64,000 bases of DNA from Bathynomus jamesi (GCA_023014485.1 JAJOZX010000923.1:1031288-1095287), one strand, 5' to 3'. Shown: positions 1-10,905, counted from the first letter of the stretch. The notes: generated by a model not told the origin, from the letters alone. Numbers and translations: made by a program.

Positions 1-1676
1 CCTTTTGTAAATTTGTCCTGGATTGTCACGATACAGCATCCAACAATGGTCCGCCATCATGCTTTCATTCCAATATCCTTGGTAGCACTTCTCCATCATC
101 TGAATATCTTGATGGAAGCGCTCTCCTTGCTCGTCACTCACTGCACCAAGGTTTTCAGGAAAGAAATCTAAGTGGGAATGCAGGAAGTGAATTTTTAACG
201 ACATTCGACACTCCATTTCTTTGAAGGCATCAAGGAGGTTCTTGACTCCATCCTTATACGCAGGTGACTTGTTGCTTCCAAGAAAGTTTTCACATATCCA
301 TTTGAACGCCAGCCAAGCCTTCAATCCAGCGGACTTAGGACTTTTTCAAATTCAGTGTCATTCAAAACCTCCCTTATTTGTGGCCCAACAAAAATTCCTT
401 CCTTCAATTTTGCTGCAGTAACCTTCGGAAATTTCCTTGAAAGGTATTGGAACCCTTCAGAATTGACTTTACCCATTGCTTTAACAAAATTCTTCATTAA
501 ACCAAGTTTAATGTGAAGAGGTGGCAGATAGATCTTTTGGGGATCCACTAAAGGGACAGACTGGACATTGCTTATCCCTGGGACATATGTATACCTAGTG
601 GCCAGTCACTTTGGTGTAATGTTCTATAGTGGCGCGACTGTCCCACAGGCAAAGGAACAACAAAATTTTGTGAATCCTGACTGCATACTCATAAGCATTC
701 CTATAACTTTTAGATCTCCACAAACATTCCATTGATGACTGTCGTATTTGATTGCCTTAAGTAGTATATCCATATTGTCATATCTCTCTTTTAGATGGAC
801 GGAATGGGCAATGGGGATGGATGGCATTATATTACCATTATGCAAAAGAACTGCTTTCAGGCTTCTCTGCGACGAATCAATAAAGAGGCGCCACTCAGAT
901 GCTACATACGTCTGAGATATGGCTGTAAATAGTCCATTGATGTCATGGCAATAACAGAGAGGACCGTCTACTGAAAAGAATGCTGTTAATTCAAAATTCC
1001 GCTTTCGGTAGTAACTAATACGAACATTGTTCTCAAGTAAATTGTTCTCCTTTAGTCTTGAGGCGAGAAGCTCTGATTTCTCTTTAGACAGCGATAAGTC
1101 TCTAACAAGATCATTCAACTGTCCTTGGGTTAACTTTTTAGGCTCTAAATGTCTACCTTCAAAAGTGTACTCTGGTTCTGTAGATGGTCCGGAAACGCCA
1201 GTTGCACCTTCATCACTTTCCATGTCATCTATGATAGAATCTAGCCTATCACTTGGGGGAATTGGAATGGGCAATGTTTCATCATGTTTTACTGGTCTAC
1301 GTGCTGAATCCAAGTTTGGATACACAATCTGGTGTTTGTTCTTAGCAGAAAATCCCATTAAGTTCACACTACAAAAATAACAGTCTTCATGATGATCTCT
1401 CGGCTCCCTCCATATCATGGGTATGGCAAATGGCATTGAAGCTTTCTTTTTGTTAAGCCAATCACGTAATCCATTTGAACAGCCAGAACAGATTTGATGT
1501 GGCGCCCATGGTTTATCTTGGTCACCTAGATGGCAACCAAAGTATAGCTTGTATATTTTCTTAATGTCGGTTGTAATACTACGTCGCTGTGTTTTAGTTG
1601 TGAACTGGCCGCATACGAAACAGAACTTGTCGGGGTCATTCTTACATTGTCGAGGCATGTTGACTAACCTGAGCAA
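1..1676 (-). pseudogene. Repeat-associated zinc-binding protein family, decayed, 3' end beyond window
   Basis: The longest open stretch (1676 to 624, 350 residues) starts with cysteine clusters that look zinc-binding (FCFVCGQF, CSGC, CYFCSVNL). It continues with the segment SIPIAHSVHLKERYDNMDIL and a GFTKFCC motif. The frame then shifts: coding similarity resumes at 548-321 (VDPQKIYLPPLHIKLGLMK) and again from 320 to base 1 (MSLKIHFLHSHLDFFPENLG, then SDEQGERFHQDI), where the window cuts it. I recognise this as a multicopy protein family of unknown function common in arthropod and cnidarian genomes, probably transposon-derived, but I cannot name its superfamily. Frameshifts near 320 and between 548 and 640 make this copy non-functional. 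No intron was evident. Confidence 0.7.
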
Positions 1677-2059
1677 ACTATAAATTCAAAAAGAATGTAC
1701 ACCAACTTGACACAACAAGTTCTTGGACTGGACTGATCTTTTGACACACAAAGCACGGCGTTGTTGCCTGAATCACAATGCTGCTAGACGTAAAAGCTCA
1801 CACCTGAAATACATAAGATGTATAATTAAGATAATTGAAATAAATAAGATGAATAAACTAAAAAAACACAATAAAATAAACACAATCAAATGTTGAAATA
1901 TTAGTATTTTGCCTATTTAAAATGGTTAAATCTGTGTAGTTATATATATGCCTTCATCTTGAAAACTATACGTGCTAGAAAACATCTGAATGCAGTTTTG
2001 GAATCAGCGTGTAAATTGCTATCCAGCCACCACAAATTTTACTCTGCTGAAAAATCTTT
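1677..2059. other. AT-rich spacer, no gene seen
   Basis: AT-rich sequence between two unrelated repeat genes. I see no reading frame, tandem repeat or terminal repeat that I can assign. Confidence 0.5.
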
Positions 2060-2062
2060 GTT

Positions 2063-3385
2063 GACCAGTGTAATAGGTATGGGGAAGCAGGCCTCTCTGT
2101 AGCTGACATAGCCATGGAACTGGGAATTTCGAAGCCTACTGTTCGACGCTGGGTGCAGAGGTGGCAGGAGACTGGGAATCTGCTAGATCACCCTAAATGT
2201 GGGACACCAAGAAAGACCACCCCAGAAGAAGACCGGAGAATAATCAACGAAGTGCAGAACGATCCTATCAACAACGCAGTCGCCATCTGGGAGACACTAC
2301 ATATGGGCGTGTCAGTGGACACTATAAGGAGACGGGTGCATGAAGCAGGCTATCACCACCGTACTCCTGCCAAAAAAGAGAGGATCGAGGAACGACATCG
2401 TCAGGCCAGGCTCTCATTTGCTCGCCAGCATATAAATGATGATCTCGCATACTGGAGCAGAGTTATCTTCTCTGACGAGAAGATGTTTGCGTCTACAACT
2501 CACTGTTGTCTTCGGTGTTGGCGACAGGACAACACGAGATATGCTCGCCAAAATATTTACGAAGTAGCACGGAGTGGGCACGTGACGGCGAATGTGTGGG
2601 GATGGATGCACCTGCAAGGACTAGGAAAGCTGACTGAGATCTACGGGAGGTTTACGGCAGATCAATATATAGAGATTATAGAGAAGGTGATGCTGCCTTC
2701 TGTACACGCGTATGCCTTGCCCAATCCTGACCAGATTATCTTTATGCAGGTGTGTTGTATTTGTATGTTATAGAATATTATACTATTACTAGAGTAAGAT
2801 TTATGTATTATACGCATTTGTATGTCCAGTTTCCACATTTACATGGGACGAATAATGGTCATAAAATTGTTCTTTAACTCTTTCAGTACTCTGACAACAC
2901 TTTAGGATTTTATTCTGGATAACTGCAGAGTGTATTATTTGTATAACGGCGCACAATTACATTTAGCTGAGAGAAATCCCCTACCTAATACATAGGGGTT
3001 AAAACCTATCTTGAATAGTGGGTTACTGATGAAGCGTATGGATGAGATATAATTCTACTTTATTATTTAAAATCCATTTGCAGGACAACTCTCCCATCCA
3101 CACCACCAGGATTCTTAGAAGGTGGTTCGAGGAGCAGCGAAATCTAGAACTACTGGACTGGCCTAGTAAGGGGTGTAACCCAACCCCATTGAGAACGTGT
3201 GGGGGAATGTGGTGAACTCGTGGGAGCCTGGGCAGGAGCGGATCAGCCACCAACTGCTGGATCACACTATGGCTGAGTGGGAGATGTTTCGAAGGAACCC
3301 ACACATCATACGTAACCATGTTGCATCTATACCACACAGATTACAAGATGTAATAGACAATAATGGGGGATGGACCAAATACTAA
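2063..3385 (+). pseudogene. Tc1-like transposase with an intron before the second catalytic Asp
   Basis: Exon 1 (ATG at 2114, open upstream to about 2063) encodes a helix-turn-helix region (MELGISKPTVRRWVQRW) and the first catalytic Asp (VIFSDEKMF). It ends ...IIFMQ at 2749. An apparent phase-0 intron with GT (2750) and AG (3083) boundaries follows. Exon 2 (3084 on) opens with DNSPIHTTRILRRWF, the second Asp. A frameshift near 3175 then separates it from the Asn-Pro-Ile-Glu segment and the C-terminus (ORF 3197-3385, ending ..NNGGWTKY). By my count the second Asp and the Glu have about 35 residues between them. IS630-Tc1/mariner superfamily. Terminal repeats were not clear. The frameshift makes this a relic, but splice-site conservation in a second copy at 28.4-28.7 kb supports the intron. 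Confidence 0.8.
2750..3083 (+). other. Intron of the Tc1-like transposase gene
   Basis: Removing this interval joins ATGCAG to GACAAC in frame and rebuilds the typical F-x-Q-D-N motif. The boundaries are CAG/gtgtgt and tttgcag/GAC. The interval has multiple stops in every frame. Confidence 0.7.
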
Positions 3386-3698
3386 CTATGAACCGGGTAT
3401 AGCTGTGCCATTTTTGTTAATTTATGGCAAATTGTGAGCATTTTGTATGATAAACTATTTAGTAAAACATTCTCAACCATTGCTTATTTGTTGAAATAAA
3501 GAATTGGTGTTTTATATTTTATATACATATATTCCTTGTTAAGATCTAATAATATTTCCACATTGATAATGCAACAGGAAATCTGGAAAACATTAATGGG
3601 TTTATCTGTCCATCCTGGTTAAATCATTATCTTTCCACATTGATAATACAAATACAATCTGGAAAACACTATTAATATAATAGACATCAGCCACAAAC
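3386..3698. other. AT-rich spacer with short internal repeats
   Basis: Downstream of the Tc1 gene. A roughly 40-bp segment containing 'tttccacattgataat' occurs twice (near 3555 and 3636). Otherwise no coding signal. Confidence 0.4.
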
Positions 3699-3790
3699 CG
3701 GTGGTGATATCCTGCTTCATCCAACCATCACCTTACGGTTTTTACTGACACGCCCATATGTAGTCTCTCCTGGAAGGCGACAGCAAGTAA
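3699..3790 (-). pseudogene. Inverted scrap of the same Tc1-like transposase
   Basis: On the minus strand this matches roughly 2285-2365 of the neighbouring transposase, including the stretch that reads catatgggcgtgtcagt and the tail gaagcaggctatcaccacc, with scattered substitutions. It is a short opposite-orientation piece of a related copy and suggests local inverted duplication or a second eroded insertion. Confidence 0.65.
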
Positions 3791-4050
3791 CCATATCAAC
3801 ACCACGGTTTGGCCCATCAACGTCATTTCACAAACATTAGTATAAAATTGTATGAATTTATAAGTATATATAAATATGTTTGTTAGTATAACCGTGGATT
3901 ATTCTTATGTGATTTTGATAATCAGTTACTGTTATTCAGATGGAAACTGTTAACAAATTCTTTGTGTAACAATCGATAAGCCATTTCCCACTAACTCTGA
4001 CCCACTACTTCGCTCTCTCTCACACTCTCAATCTTTTTCTCGCTCAATGT

Positions 4051-4052
<2 letters not shown>

Positions 4053-4112
<60 letters not shown>
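4053..4112. repeat. (TA)n microsatellite
   Basis: About 60 bp of alternating TA directly adjoining the left end of a foldback element. Confidence 0.95.
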
Positions 4113-4115
<3 letters not shown>

Positions 4116-4655
4116 ACACACAGACAGTGCATGGAACAAGGAACTCTTCTGGGAAAATTAAATCCACTATAGTCCGAATAAGTAATGGTAAATGACAAAT
4201 ACCATAGATTTTCTTTTTCATGATGCTAGCCCGAAAAGTGGACGCTCAATTCTACCAGTTGAGGTTTAAGTTTTGGTTTTTGGCTAAAAATATAATAGTT
4301 ACCCCTTTTTCTTTTATGTATTCAATCTGACGTGAAGGCAGCGAGTCTTTTGCTTATATTGAGGTTCTAAATGTAGCAGGGCTAGGCTGCTTTAAACCCT
4401 AGATCCATGTCCCAAAGCTGGACCCTGTCTGCTTTGCAGATAGCTGGTGAGGGAAGCTATATTTATGGGACCTCTTTGCGAGTGACCCGTTGCCCACGTC
4501 GGGCTAGCATCATGAAAAAGAAAAACTATGGTATTTGTCATTTACCATTACTTATTCGGACTATAGTGGATTTAATTTTCCCAGAAGAGTTCCTTGTTCC
4601 ATGCACTGTCTGTGTGTATCATAAAAAACTCAGGGGACCATTCTGAGTTCATTCC
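4112..4655. mobile_element. Foldback (terminal-inverted-repeat) element, deletion derivative
   Basis: The left arm from 4112 (gatacacacagacagtgcat) is the inverse of the right arm ending near 4623 (atgcactgtctgtgtgtatc). About 110 bp of arm match on each side. Compared with the more complete palindrome at 34149-35012, the left arm jumps from 'gctagcccg' straight to 'aaaagtggacgctc' near 4233, so most of its inner half is missing. The open frame at 4407-4646 is conserved among copies only as part of the arm and I do not regard it as a gene. The element sits between (TA)n tracts, consistent with TA target preference. Confidence 0.7.
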
Positions 4656-4659
4656 CATA

Positions 4660-4682
4660 TATTATATATTATATATATATAT

Positions 4683-4727
<45 letters not shown>
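4660..4727. repeat. (TA)n/(TG)n compound microsatellite
   Basis: TA-rich tract, then about eleven TG units, then TA again, at the right edge of the foldback element. Confidence 0.9.
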
Positions 4728-4728
<1 letters not shown>

Positions 4729-5060
4729 ATCGTGTAGATTCGTAAGTTAGTAAAGGTTTAAAGCTGCACACGGACTCTGCAAACAGCTTTATTAGTATTA
4801 TTACATAATGATTTAATATACGCGAGACTGGTGGGTGGGGAAGGGGAATGAGGGAGTGTGGAGGATGGTTGTGTAATGTCTATTTTTGGTTCAAATTCAC
4901 TAGTATATAAAAAGTTATATTGTGGTATCTGTTCGTATAGACTTGCAGTAATCATAATGGATCCTTATTACTGTATAAGACTAGTAAACATGGAGTTCAA
5001 CGCTGTTCATGATCATATTAATCGTTTATCTTTATTAACACAACATTAATTATAATTAAT
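4728..5060. other. Spacer, nothing recognised
   Basis: AT-rich with a short G-rich stretch near 4830-4865. No supported gene or repeat. Confidence 0.4.
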
Positions 5061-5263
5061 GGCCGTTCAAAAATTACGTAACGCTATTTTTGCTAAAACT
5101 TGACACTCCAGATCCGCCAGGAACGTTCTGTAACGCTAGACCAGGCACCACTAAGATGTTATGTATCACTTCCCCCACCCCACACCTCACACGTTACGGA
5201 ACGTTATAGGGGGGGGGGTCAGGTTTTAGCAAAAATAGTGTTACGTAATTTTTGAACGGTGCC
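5061..5263. mobile_element. MITE with about 45-bp terminal inverted repeats
   Basis: The left end GGCCGTTCAAAAATTACGTAAC and the right end (GTTACGTAATTTTTGAACGGTGCC on the plus strand) are inverted copies with a 2-bp difference at the tip. The match continues through the segment reading ctatttttgctaaaac to about 45 bp. The 203-bp body has no coding capacity and contains C/G-rich tracts. The superfamily is not assigned because the flanks do not give a clean target duplication. Confidence 0.8.
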
Positions 5264-6095
5264 TTACCTGTATGTCAATGTCATATGTTGTTGAACTCGG
5301 TTGTCCCCCCTCCAACCCACTTCCCCCAGTTGGGGTACCTTGACTATCGCTGCGGCGTTGCCACATGTCCGGAGTCACCTGTGAGGCGAGGAACATTACA
5401 TATGTGGGCAACTGCACCATGTGTAGCCTACATGTGTAAGATAGTTAGAAAAAGTTTACCATTTCTTTGGAATAATTTAACAAATAAAAAAATTAGTTTA
5501 ACTCCAATATATAATTTTCCTCAATGAATTTGAGGGAAATAAAAAAAAATAAAATGCAAAAGTTTTCGTACATTGTTACAAAATTATCTAATACATTGTG
5601 TGTCCACCTTTTGCTTGAATGACTTTAATGATTTGTTTTGGGTATTTTTCTACAATGTTTCGACATCTCTCAGTACACATTTTAGCCTATTCTTCTAAAG
5701 AAAATTGTTGCAATTCACTCAGATTCGAAGGATTTCTCTTGCCGACACCTTTTTTCAAGTCAAACCATAAATTCTCAATAAAATTGAGATCTAGTTTTGA
5801 CTGAGCTACTTGAGAAGCTTGAAATTCTTTTGTTGAAGCCAATTCATGGTGCTCTTACTTTTATGTTTTGGATCATTATTTTGTTGCAGTACCCAATTGT
5901 GACCCATTCGCAACTACCAAACTGGAGGCAATACATTTTCTTCTAAAATTTCCTGATATTTCTTCGAATTCAAGATGCTATCGATGACAATAAGCTTTAT
6001 TGGACCAGAAGCACTAAAGCATCCCCAAAGGAGCAAACTACCACCATCATATGAAAATAAAAACCCACTCTAATAGACAGAGTTTATTTCCACAA

Positions 6096-6129
6096 CAGTT
6101 TCGATGCCCACTGGCATCCTCCTCGGGTG
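6096..6129 (-). ncRNA. Degenerate hammerhead-ribozyme-like motif in PLE end
   Basis: On the minus strand the segment reads CCGAGGA, a GATGCC/GGCATC stem with a 4-nt loop, then GAAAC. This matches the hammerhead core layout CUGANGA - stem II - GAAA, with one core U changed to C. PLE ends are known to carry hammerhead motifs. Activity is doubtful because of the core change. Confidence 0.45.
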
Positions 6130-6809
6130 GATACAGAAAAACGAATGCACCAAAACAAGAGGGAAAACAGTCCAGGGACCGTTAAGAAATTCGCACCTAG
6201 GTTAGATCCCGTTCTCCCGACACCGGAAGGGCATTTTTCATTAAAGGGATCCGCTTATAAGTACATTCGCACAAATTTAAAACTATCTTCTTGTTCTATA
6301 CATACAGATTCTATTATTTTTTACATAATTATTACAATTATTATTAAATTTATTACATTTAATATTGCATTATTATTTATTACAGAAATTATAAATTTAT
6401 TATTACAGTGGTTATTACATTGTTGTTTATTATACAGAACTTATAAACCGAAAAACGAATGAAAAAGGCGAGAAGGAAACAATCCAGAGACCATTGAGAA
6501 ATTCTCACCTAGGTTAGATCCCATTCTCCCGACACCGGAAGGGCATTTTATTACAGGGTCCCGCTTATAAGTACATTCGCACAATTTAAAACTATCTTCT
6601 TGTTCTATACATACAGATTCTAATATTTTGACATAATTACTGCATTTATTATTGCATTTACATTTTTGGTTTTAACATTTATTATTATTACCTTTACACT
6701 AATTTTTAAATTTATAATATTACCTTTATTATTACATCTGTTGCATTTATATTTATTTCCACATTTATTACTTCCATTATTACATTTACATTTACGTTTA
6801 TTATTCCAT

Positions 6810-7512
6810 TTACATTTTACAAAAAAAAAAAAAAATCGAATGACCTAAAAGCGAGTAAGGAAACAATCCAGAGACCTTTAAGAAATTCACACTTAGGTTA
6901 GAATCCGTTCCCCCGACTCCGTAAGGGATTTTTTTGACCAAGAATCTCATTAAAGGGTCTAACTTATAAGTACCTTCGCACAAATTAAAACTATCTGCTT
7001 GTTCTATACATACAGATTCTATTATGTTTCTTTTGACATAATTATTACATTTATAAAGTACCTTACTTGATTCCCAATCTATAGCATGATTATTTTGGCT
7101 GGCGTCATAAAAAATGGCATTATTAGTATTACAACTTCTGAAGGCATATTTGTGTTCTTTAATACGGGTTTCAATATTTCTTCCAGTTTCTCCCACGTTT
7201 ACTAAATCACAACTTTTACAGGGAATGCTGCAGACACAGGCTTGTTCCTGTTTGGCAACGTTATTCCTAACCAATTTACTTTTCACGGTAGACGAATATT
7301 TGAACGCCAAAGCAAACTTAAAATCTTTCGTCAACGGTTTTACTCTTTCTAAGCCGGCAATGTAAGGCAAACTCACATATTGTTTTTCATTAACTGAAGG
7401 CTCCCGAGGGGCATAAAAAGATTTTCTGGCTTTAAAATACGCCTTTCTGATAAGCCACTCAGGATATTTTAAATCCTTAAAAATGTTCCAAATCTTTGAA
7501 TTTCCCGGTCCA
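6810..7512 (-). pseudogene. PLE reverse transcriptase tail plus GIY-YIG endonuclease
   Basis: Reading from 7512 leftward, the frame passes through FKDLKYPEWLIRKAYFKARK and KQYVSLPYIAGLERVKPL. This is the segment between reverse transcriptase and endonuclease in canonical Penelope-like elements. It then enters a GIY-YIG-type domain: CVCSIPCKSCDLVNVGETGR, with the Gly-Glu-Thr-Gly-Arg loop, the R-x-K-E-H-K motif and the paired cysteines. The frame upstream of 7512 is cut by the inverted arm, so the catalytic reverse transcriptase palm is missing. The C-terminal tail runs on to about 6840. Nonfunctional as it stands. Confidence 0.8.
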
Positions 7513-8199
7513 GCAAATGTAAATGGAATAATAAACGTAAATGTAAATGTAATAATGGAAGTAATAAATGTGGAAATAAATATAAATGCAACACATGTAA
7601 TAATAAAGGTAATATTATAAATTTAATAATTAGTGTAAAGGTAATAATAATAAATGTTAAAAAAAAAATGTAAATGTAATAATAAATGAAGTAATTATGT
7701 CAAAATATTAGAATCTGTATGTATAGAACAAGAAGATAGTTTTAATTTGCGCGAATGTACTTATAAGCGGGACCCTGTAATAAAATGCCCTTCCGGTGTC
7801 GGGAGAATGGGATCTAACCTAGGTGAGAATTTCTCAATGGTCTCTGGATTGTTTCCTTCTCGCCTTTTTCATTCGTTTTTCGGTTAATAAGTTCTGTATA
7901 ATAAACAACAATGTAATAACCACTGTAATAATAAATTTATAATTTCTGTAATAAATAATAATGCAATATTAAATGTAATAAATTTAATAATAAATGTAAT
8001 AATTATGTAAAAAATAATAGAATCTGTATGTATAGAACAAGAAGATAGTTTTAAATTTGTGCGAATGTACTTATAAGCGGGTCCCTTTAATGAAAAATGC
8101 CCTTTCGGTGTGGAAAACGGGATCTAACCTAGGTGCGAATTTCTTAACGGTCCCTGGACTGTTTTCCCTCTTGTTTTGGTTCATTCGTTTTTCTGTATC

Positions 8200-8233
8200 C
8201 ACCCGAGGAGGATGCCAGTGGGCATCGAAACTG
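8200..8233 (+). ncRNA. Second, oppositely oriented hammerhead-like motif
   Basis: Identical core and 6-bp stem II to the motif at 6096-6129, in the other PLE arm. It carries the same U-to-C core change, so both arms derive from one already altered master. Confidence 0.45.
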
Positions 8234-9265
8234 TTGTGGAAATAAACTCTGTCTATTAGAGTGGGTTTTTATTTTCAGATTTTGACCTTCACGTAGAAAA
8301 AAAGTGAAGTTTTTTTGCATTTATCACCATCATGTTTAACCGTACGAAGGATATGTTTTTCCTCGAATGCACTATTTGATTTTCGCCAAACACACTGTTG
8401 CTCGTTGTTTCCGAATAATTCAATTCTGATCTCGTCTGTCCAGAGAACTTTCTTCCAGAATGTAAATCCATCATTTTGATGATCATTGATTTACTTTAAA
8501 TAAGCTTTATGCGCTTTTCGTAACAGGTTTTCTTCGTGCAACTCTTCCATCCAAACCATTCTTTCTCAGTGTACGACATACAGTAGAGGGATGAACATCG
8601 ATCTTAGTCTTTTAGTCGTAATGTTTGGTAAAGATCACCTGCAGTCACTCGTGGATTCGCAACAGTCATTCTTTCAATGGGTTTAGCTGTATTCTGAAAT
8701 CTCGTAAGGTCGTCTACATCTTGGTAGAGTTTTGATTGTCCTAAAGCCTTTTCGTTTCTTTATAACTGCAGCAACCGTCGTAAATGCAATTTGAAGTTCT
8801 TTTATCTTCCTATATGTTTCCAGACTCGTACGCAGCAAAATCAAATCTCTTAAGATCTGTAAACAGCTCTTTTCCACGACTACCCATTGCTTACTAATGG
8901 GTTATAGAGACATCCGCCTTCCATGAAGATTCACAGAGAAAATTCTAGAATTCAGAATTGCCAACAGTCTCTAATTAATAAATAGCAAATTAATGATAAA
9001 AACTTTAAATTCTTCAAGCCTAAGGTGGACACAGAAAGTATTAAATAATTTTGTATGTAAATGTACGAAAAGTTTTGCATTTTAACTTTTTTTTTTTATT
9101 TTCCTCATATTCTTTGATGTTTTACATCAAAATATGGGAGTTAAACTAATTTTTTTATTTGTTCAAATTTTTCAAACTAACGGTGAACTTTTCATAACTA
9201 TCCTATGCATGGTACAAAAGATAAGGACGAATATAACTGAAATAGTTCTCTTTACGAATACTTAT

Positions 9266-9457
9266 GAGCGCAGAGAGTTGACAAAAGTAAATAGACACCA
9301 CGAATGCCAGAGCCTGTGTCAACCTTATATAACGGAAAGGGGAAAGCAGCACGATTATAAATATATTCATTCAATAAATTTATTAACTTTTATTATCAAA
9401 TCAAAAATTCTGGAAAAATCAAGGGTGTGAATTGACTTTTGTCAATCCTCTGTGTCT
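9266..9457. mobile_element. Candidate short MITE, about 190 bp
   Basis: An imperfect inverted repeat of about 27 bp (gagagttgacaaaagtaaat near 9274; attgacttttgtcaatcctc near 9431) bounds an AT-rich noncoding body. The right end abuts a (TA)n tract. The family is not known, and the ends may be older Tc1-type termini. Confidence 0.4.
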
Positions 9458-9458
9458 G

Positions 9459-9460
9459 TA

Positions 9461-9517
<57 letters not shown>
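9459..9517. repeat. (TA)n microsatellite
   Basis: About 58 bp of TA repeats immediately left of a mariner-type terminal repeat. Confidence 0.95.
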
Positions 9518-9520
<3 letters not shown>

Positions 9521-10420
9521 CGTCCCAAAAAAATGTATACACACTTTAAATAATTATAAAGGCAGTGTTTATTAAAATACATTTCATTTTCAAAATGTAA
9601 TAGAATCTACAGACATTATTTAATTGTTTTGTCAACGCCTGTTTTCAACTGACGTCCGTTCTGGTCCAGGCACTGCTGATAACGCGAAGCAATGGAATCG
9701 CAAACATCACGAAACATTTCGTTTGGTATTTGTGTGCATTCTCGTTCAATGGCTGCTCTCAATTCAGCGACTGTTGCAGGTTTTATAGCGTAGACTTTGT
9801 CTTTTAAGTATCCCCATAAAAAAAAGTCTAGTGGTGTGAGGTCTGGTGAACGCGGAGGGTATTCTACGAAACCCCTTCGTCCAATCCACATCCACATCGT
9901 GCCAAGTACCACTCGCAATACTCCACTCTTCGGTCCGGATCATCTTCATTAATAGCAAGGACTAATCTTGGAATGTAACTTTTCCATTGACAGCGCTTCA
10001 AAATGCGTTGGACAGACGATTCTGAAATTCCTACCTCACGACTCGCTTGCCGCACAGATTTTCTTGGACTTTGGTGATACGTTTCCAGTACTCTTTCTTG
10101 CTTTGTGGGGCTTGTCGATGTCCGTGGTCTTCCGGAACGCTTCTTGTGGACATTCTGAACAGTTCCATCGGCTTCAAACTTATCTCTAATTCGAGTGATG
10201 GTAAGTCGCGTTGGTGGATCTGTTTGAAACTCCCTCCTAAACTTTCTTTGCACTTCAACTGCGTTTTCACACTTCCAGTAGCATTTTAGAATGAATTTCC
10301 TTTGTTCAAAGCTTAGTCTGACTGCCATTATTAATTCTAATGGGTTTAACTTGGAAAGAAAGAAACACCAATTGAGCTATCAGCTGTTAAAGTGTGTATA
10401 CATTTTTTTGGGACGCCCTG
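9518..10420 (-). mobile_element. Mariner-type element, internal deletion derivative
   Basis: Terminal inverted repeats of about 30 bp (left GGGCGTCCCAAAAAAATGTA, right the inverse ending ggacgccctg at 10420) lie between TA dinucleotides. Its 903 bp contain a minus-strand transposase whose centre is deleted. Confidence 0.9.
9616..10328 (-). pseudogene. Internally deleted mariner-type transposase
   Basis: The N-terminus (10328 leftward) carries a helix-turn-helix pair ([37 protein letters not shown]) and reaches [13 protein letters not shown]. It then jumps, with a frame change near 9900, to the C-terminal catalytic segment ([20 protein letters not shown]) and ends ..KTGVDKTIK. The region that should hold the first two catalytic aspartates is missing. 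The element can only be mobilised in trans, if at all. The C-terminal motif resembles that of the DD41D elements at 35 and 42 kb. Confidence 0.85.
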
Positions 10421-10429
10421 TATATATAT

Positions 10430-10550
10430 GATGAATAAAACCACGAAGGGAAAAGAAACACAAAGTGGTGCTCAAGCGCTTTCGTCTAATGACATTCTCA
10501 GGAACACTGGAGTGAAAGGAGAGTTCAAGACAATATATAGGTTACAAAAG
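10430..10550 (-). mobile_element. Probable PLE 3' tail fragment
   Basis: On the minus strand: CCTGAGAATGTCATTAGACG, then AAAGCGCTTGAGC, then a C/T-rich run into GTGGTTTTATTCATCA and a TA tract. The CTGAGAA-stem-GAAA arrangement recalls the hammerhead core of Penelope-like ends. A related tail sits at 26797-26882. No coding sequence is attached that I can recognise. Confidence 0.45.
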
Positions 10551-10552
10551 TA

Positions 10553-10578
10553 AATATATATATATATATATATATATA
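10553..10578. repeat. (TA)n microsatellite
   Basis: About 26 bp of alternating TA downstream of the PLE-like tail. Confidence 0.85.
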
Positions 10579-10905
10579 GTAAGTATAGAAATAAAAATTG
10601 TGGGAGGAGCAAACACATTTGTACGGAAAACTGACAATTTTAGCACTTTGCCCGAAATTCAACATAAATTCAAATGGCTTGTTTCCAGCCAATTTTTTAT
10701 AGTTATTGTCTGAAAGGTACACAGGTCACAAAAGAATAAAGAAATAAAAAAATAAATATAAATTGGAAAAAATTACAAAATAATGCCTTAGTTGTATATA
10801 GTTCACAACCGAAATAAACAAAGAAATAAACCAACAGATAAAAACAAAAATTGTAAGTGGAGTCTACAAATTCAAGTCTACAAATTCGAGTCTACAAATT
10901 CAAGT

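Larger units (their letters stand above)
6051..8324. mobile_element. Penelope-like retroelement (PLE) insertion with inverted ends
   Basis: The insertion is bracketed by a perfect 9-bp duplication (caccatcat at 6042-6050 and 8325-8333) of Tc1 target sequence. Both ends carry the same PLE 3' sequence facing outward: 6053-6130 is the inverse of 8196-8275. The arms extend inward about 750 bp to around 6830 and 7510. The minus-oriented arm contains three imperfect tandem copies of the PLE C-terminal coding tail (starting about 6130, 6465 and 6840) separated by T/A-rich TTATTA-like linkers. The plus-oriented arm repeats two of them. The centre keeps a GIY-YIG coding segment. This looks like joined head-to-head PLE copies, an arrangement known for PLEs. 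Confidence 0.75.
5592..8890 (-). pseudogene. Tc1-like transposase, C- and N-terminal halves separated by an insertion
   Basis: The N-terminal half lies at 8890-8334 and the C-terminal half at 6041-5592. The C-terminal part reads GGSLLLWGCFSASGPIKL, then LQQNNDPKHKSK around the second catalytic Asp, then a degenerate Asn-x-Ile region. The N-terminal half encodes a recognisable but stop-ridden DNA-binding region (for example HPSTVCRTLRKNGLDGRVARR). Several in-frame stops and frameshifts occur in both halves besides the large insertion, so it is inactive. IS630-Tc1/mariner superfamily. Confidence 0.75.
5430..9212 (-). mobile_element. Tc1-like transposon, dead, split by a Penelope-like insertion
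   Basis: Long inverted repeats bound it. The segment at about 5436-5612 (containing caaataaaaaaattagtttaactcc and aaaatgcaaaagttttcgtac) is mirrored at about 9022-9205. The arms are some 170-190 bp and fade outward, so the outer ends are approximate. Between them is a minus-strand Tc1-type transposase interrupted at 6042-8333 by another element. Removing that insertion gives a Tc1 element of about 1.5 kb, the usual size for the family. Confidence 0.75.

Noticed and set aside
4407..4646. 79-residue frame, similar to frames at 34401-33946 and 34689-35000
   Set aside because: Conservation reflects the arm of the foldback element; both arms of the palindrome encode it and the frame has no protein-like features.
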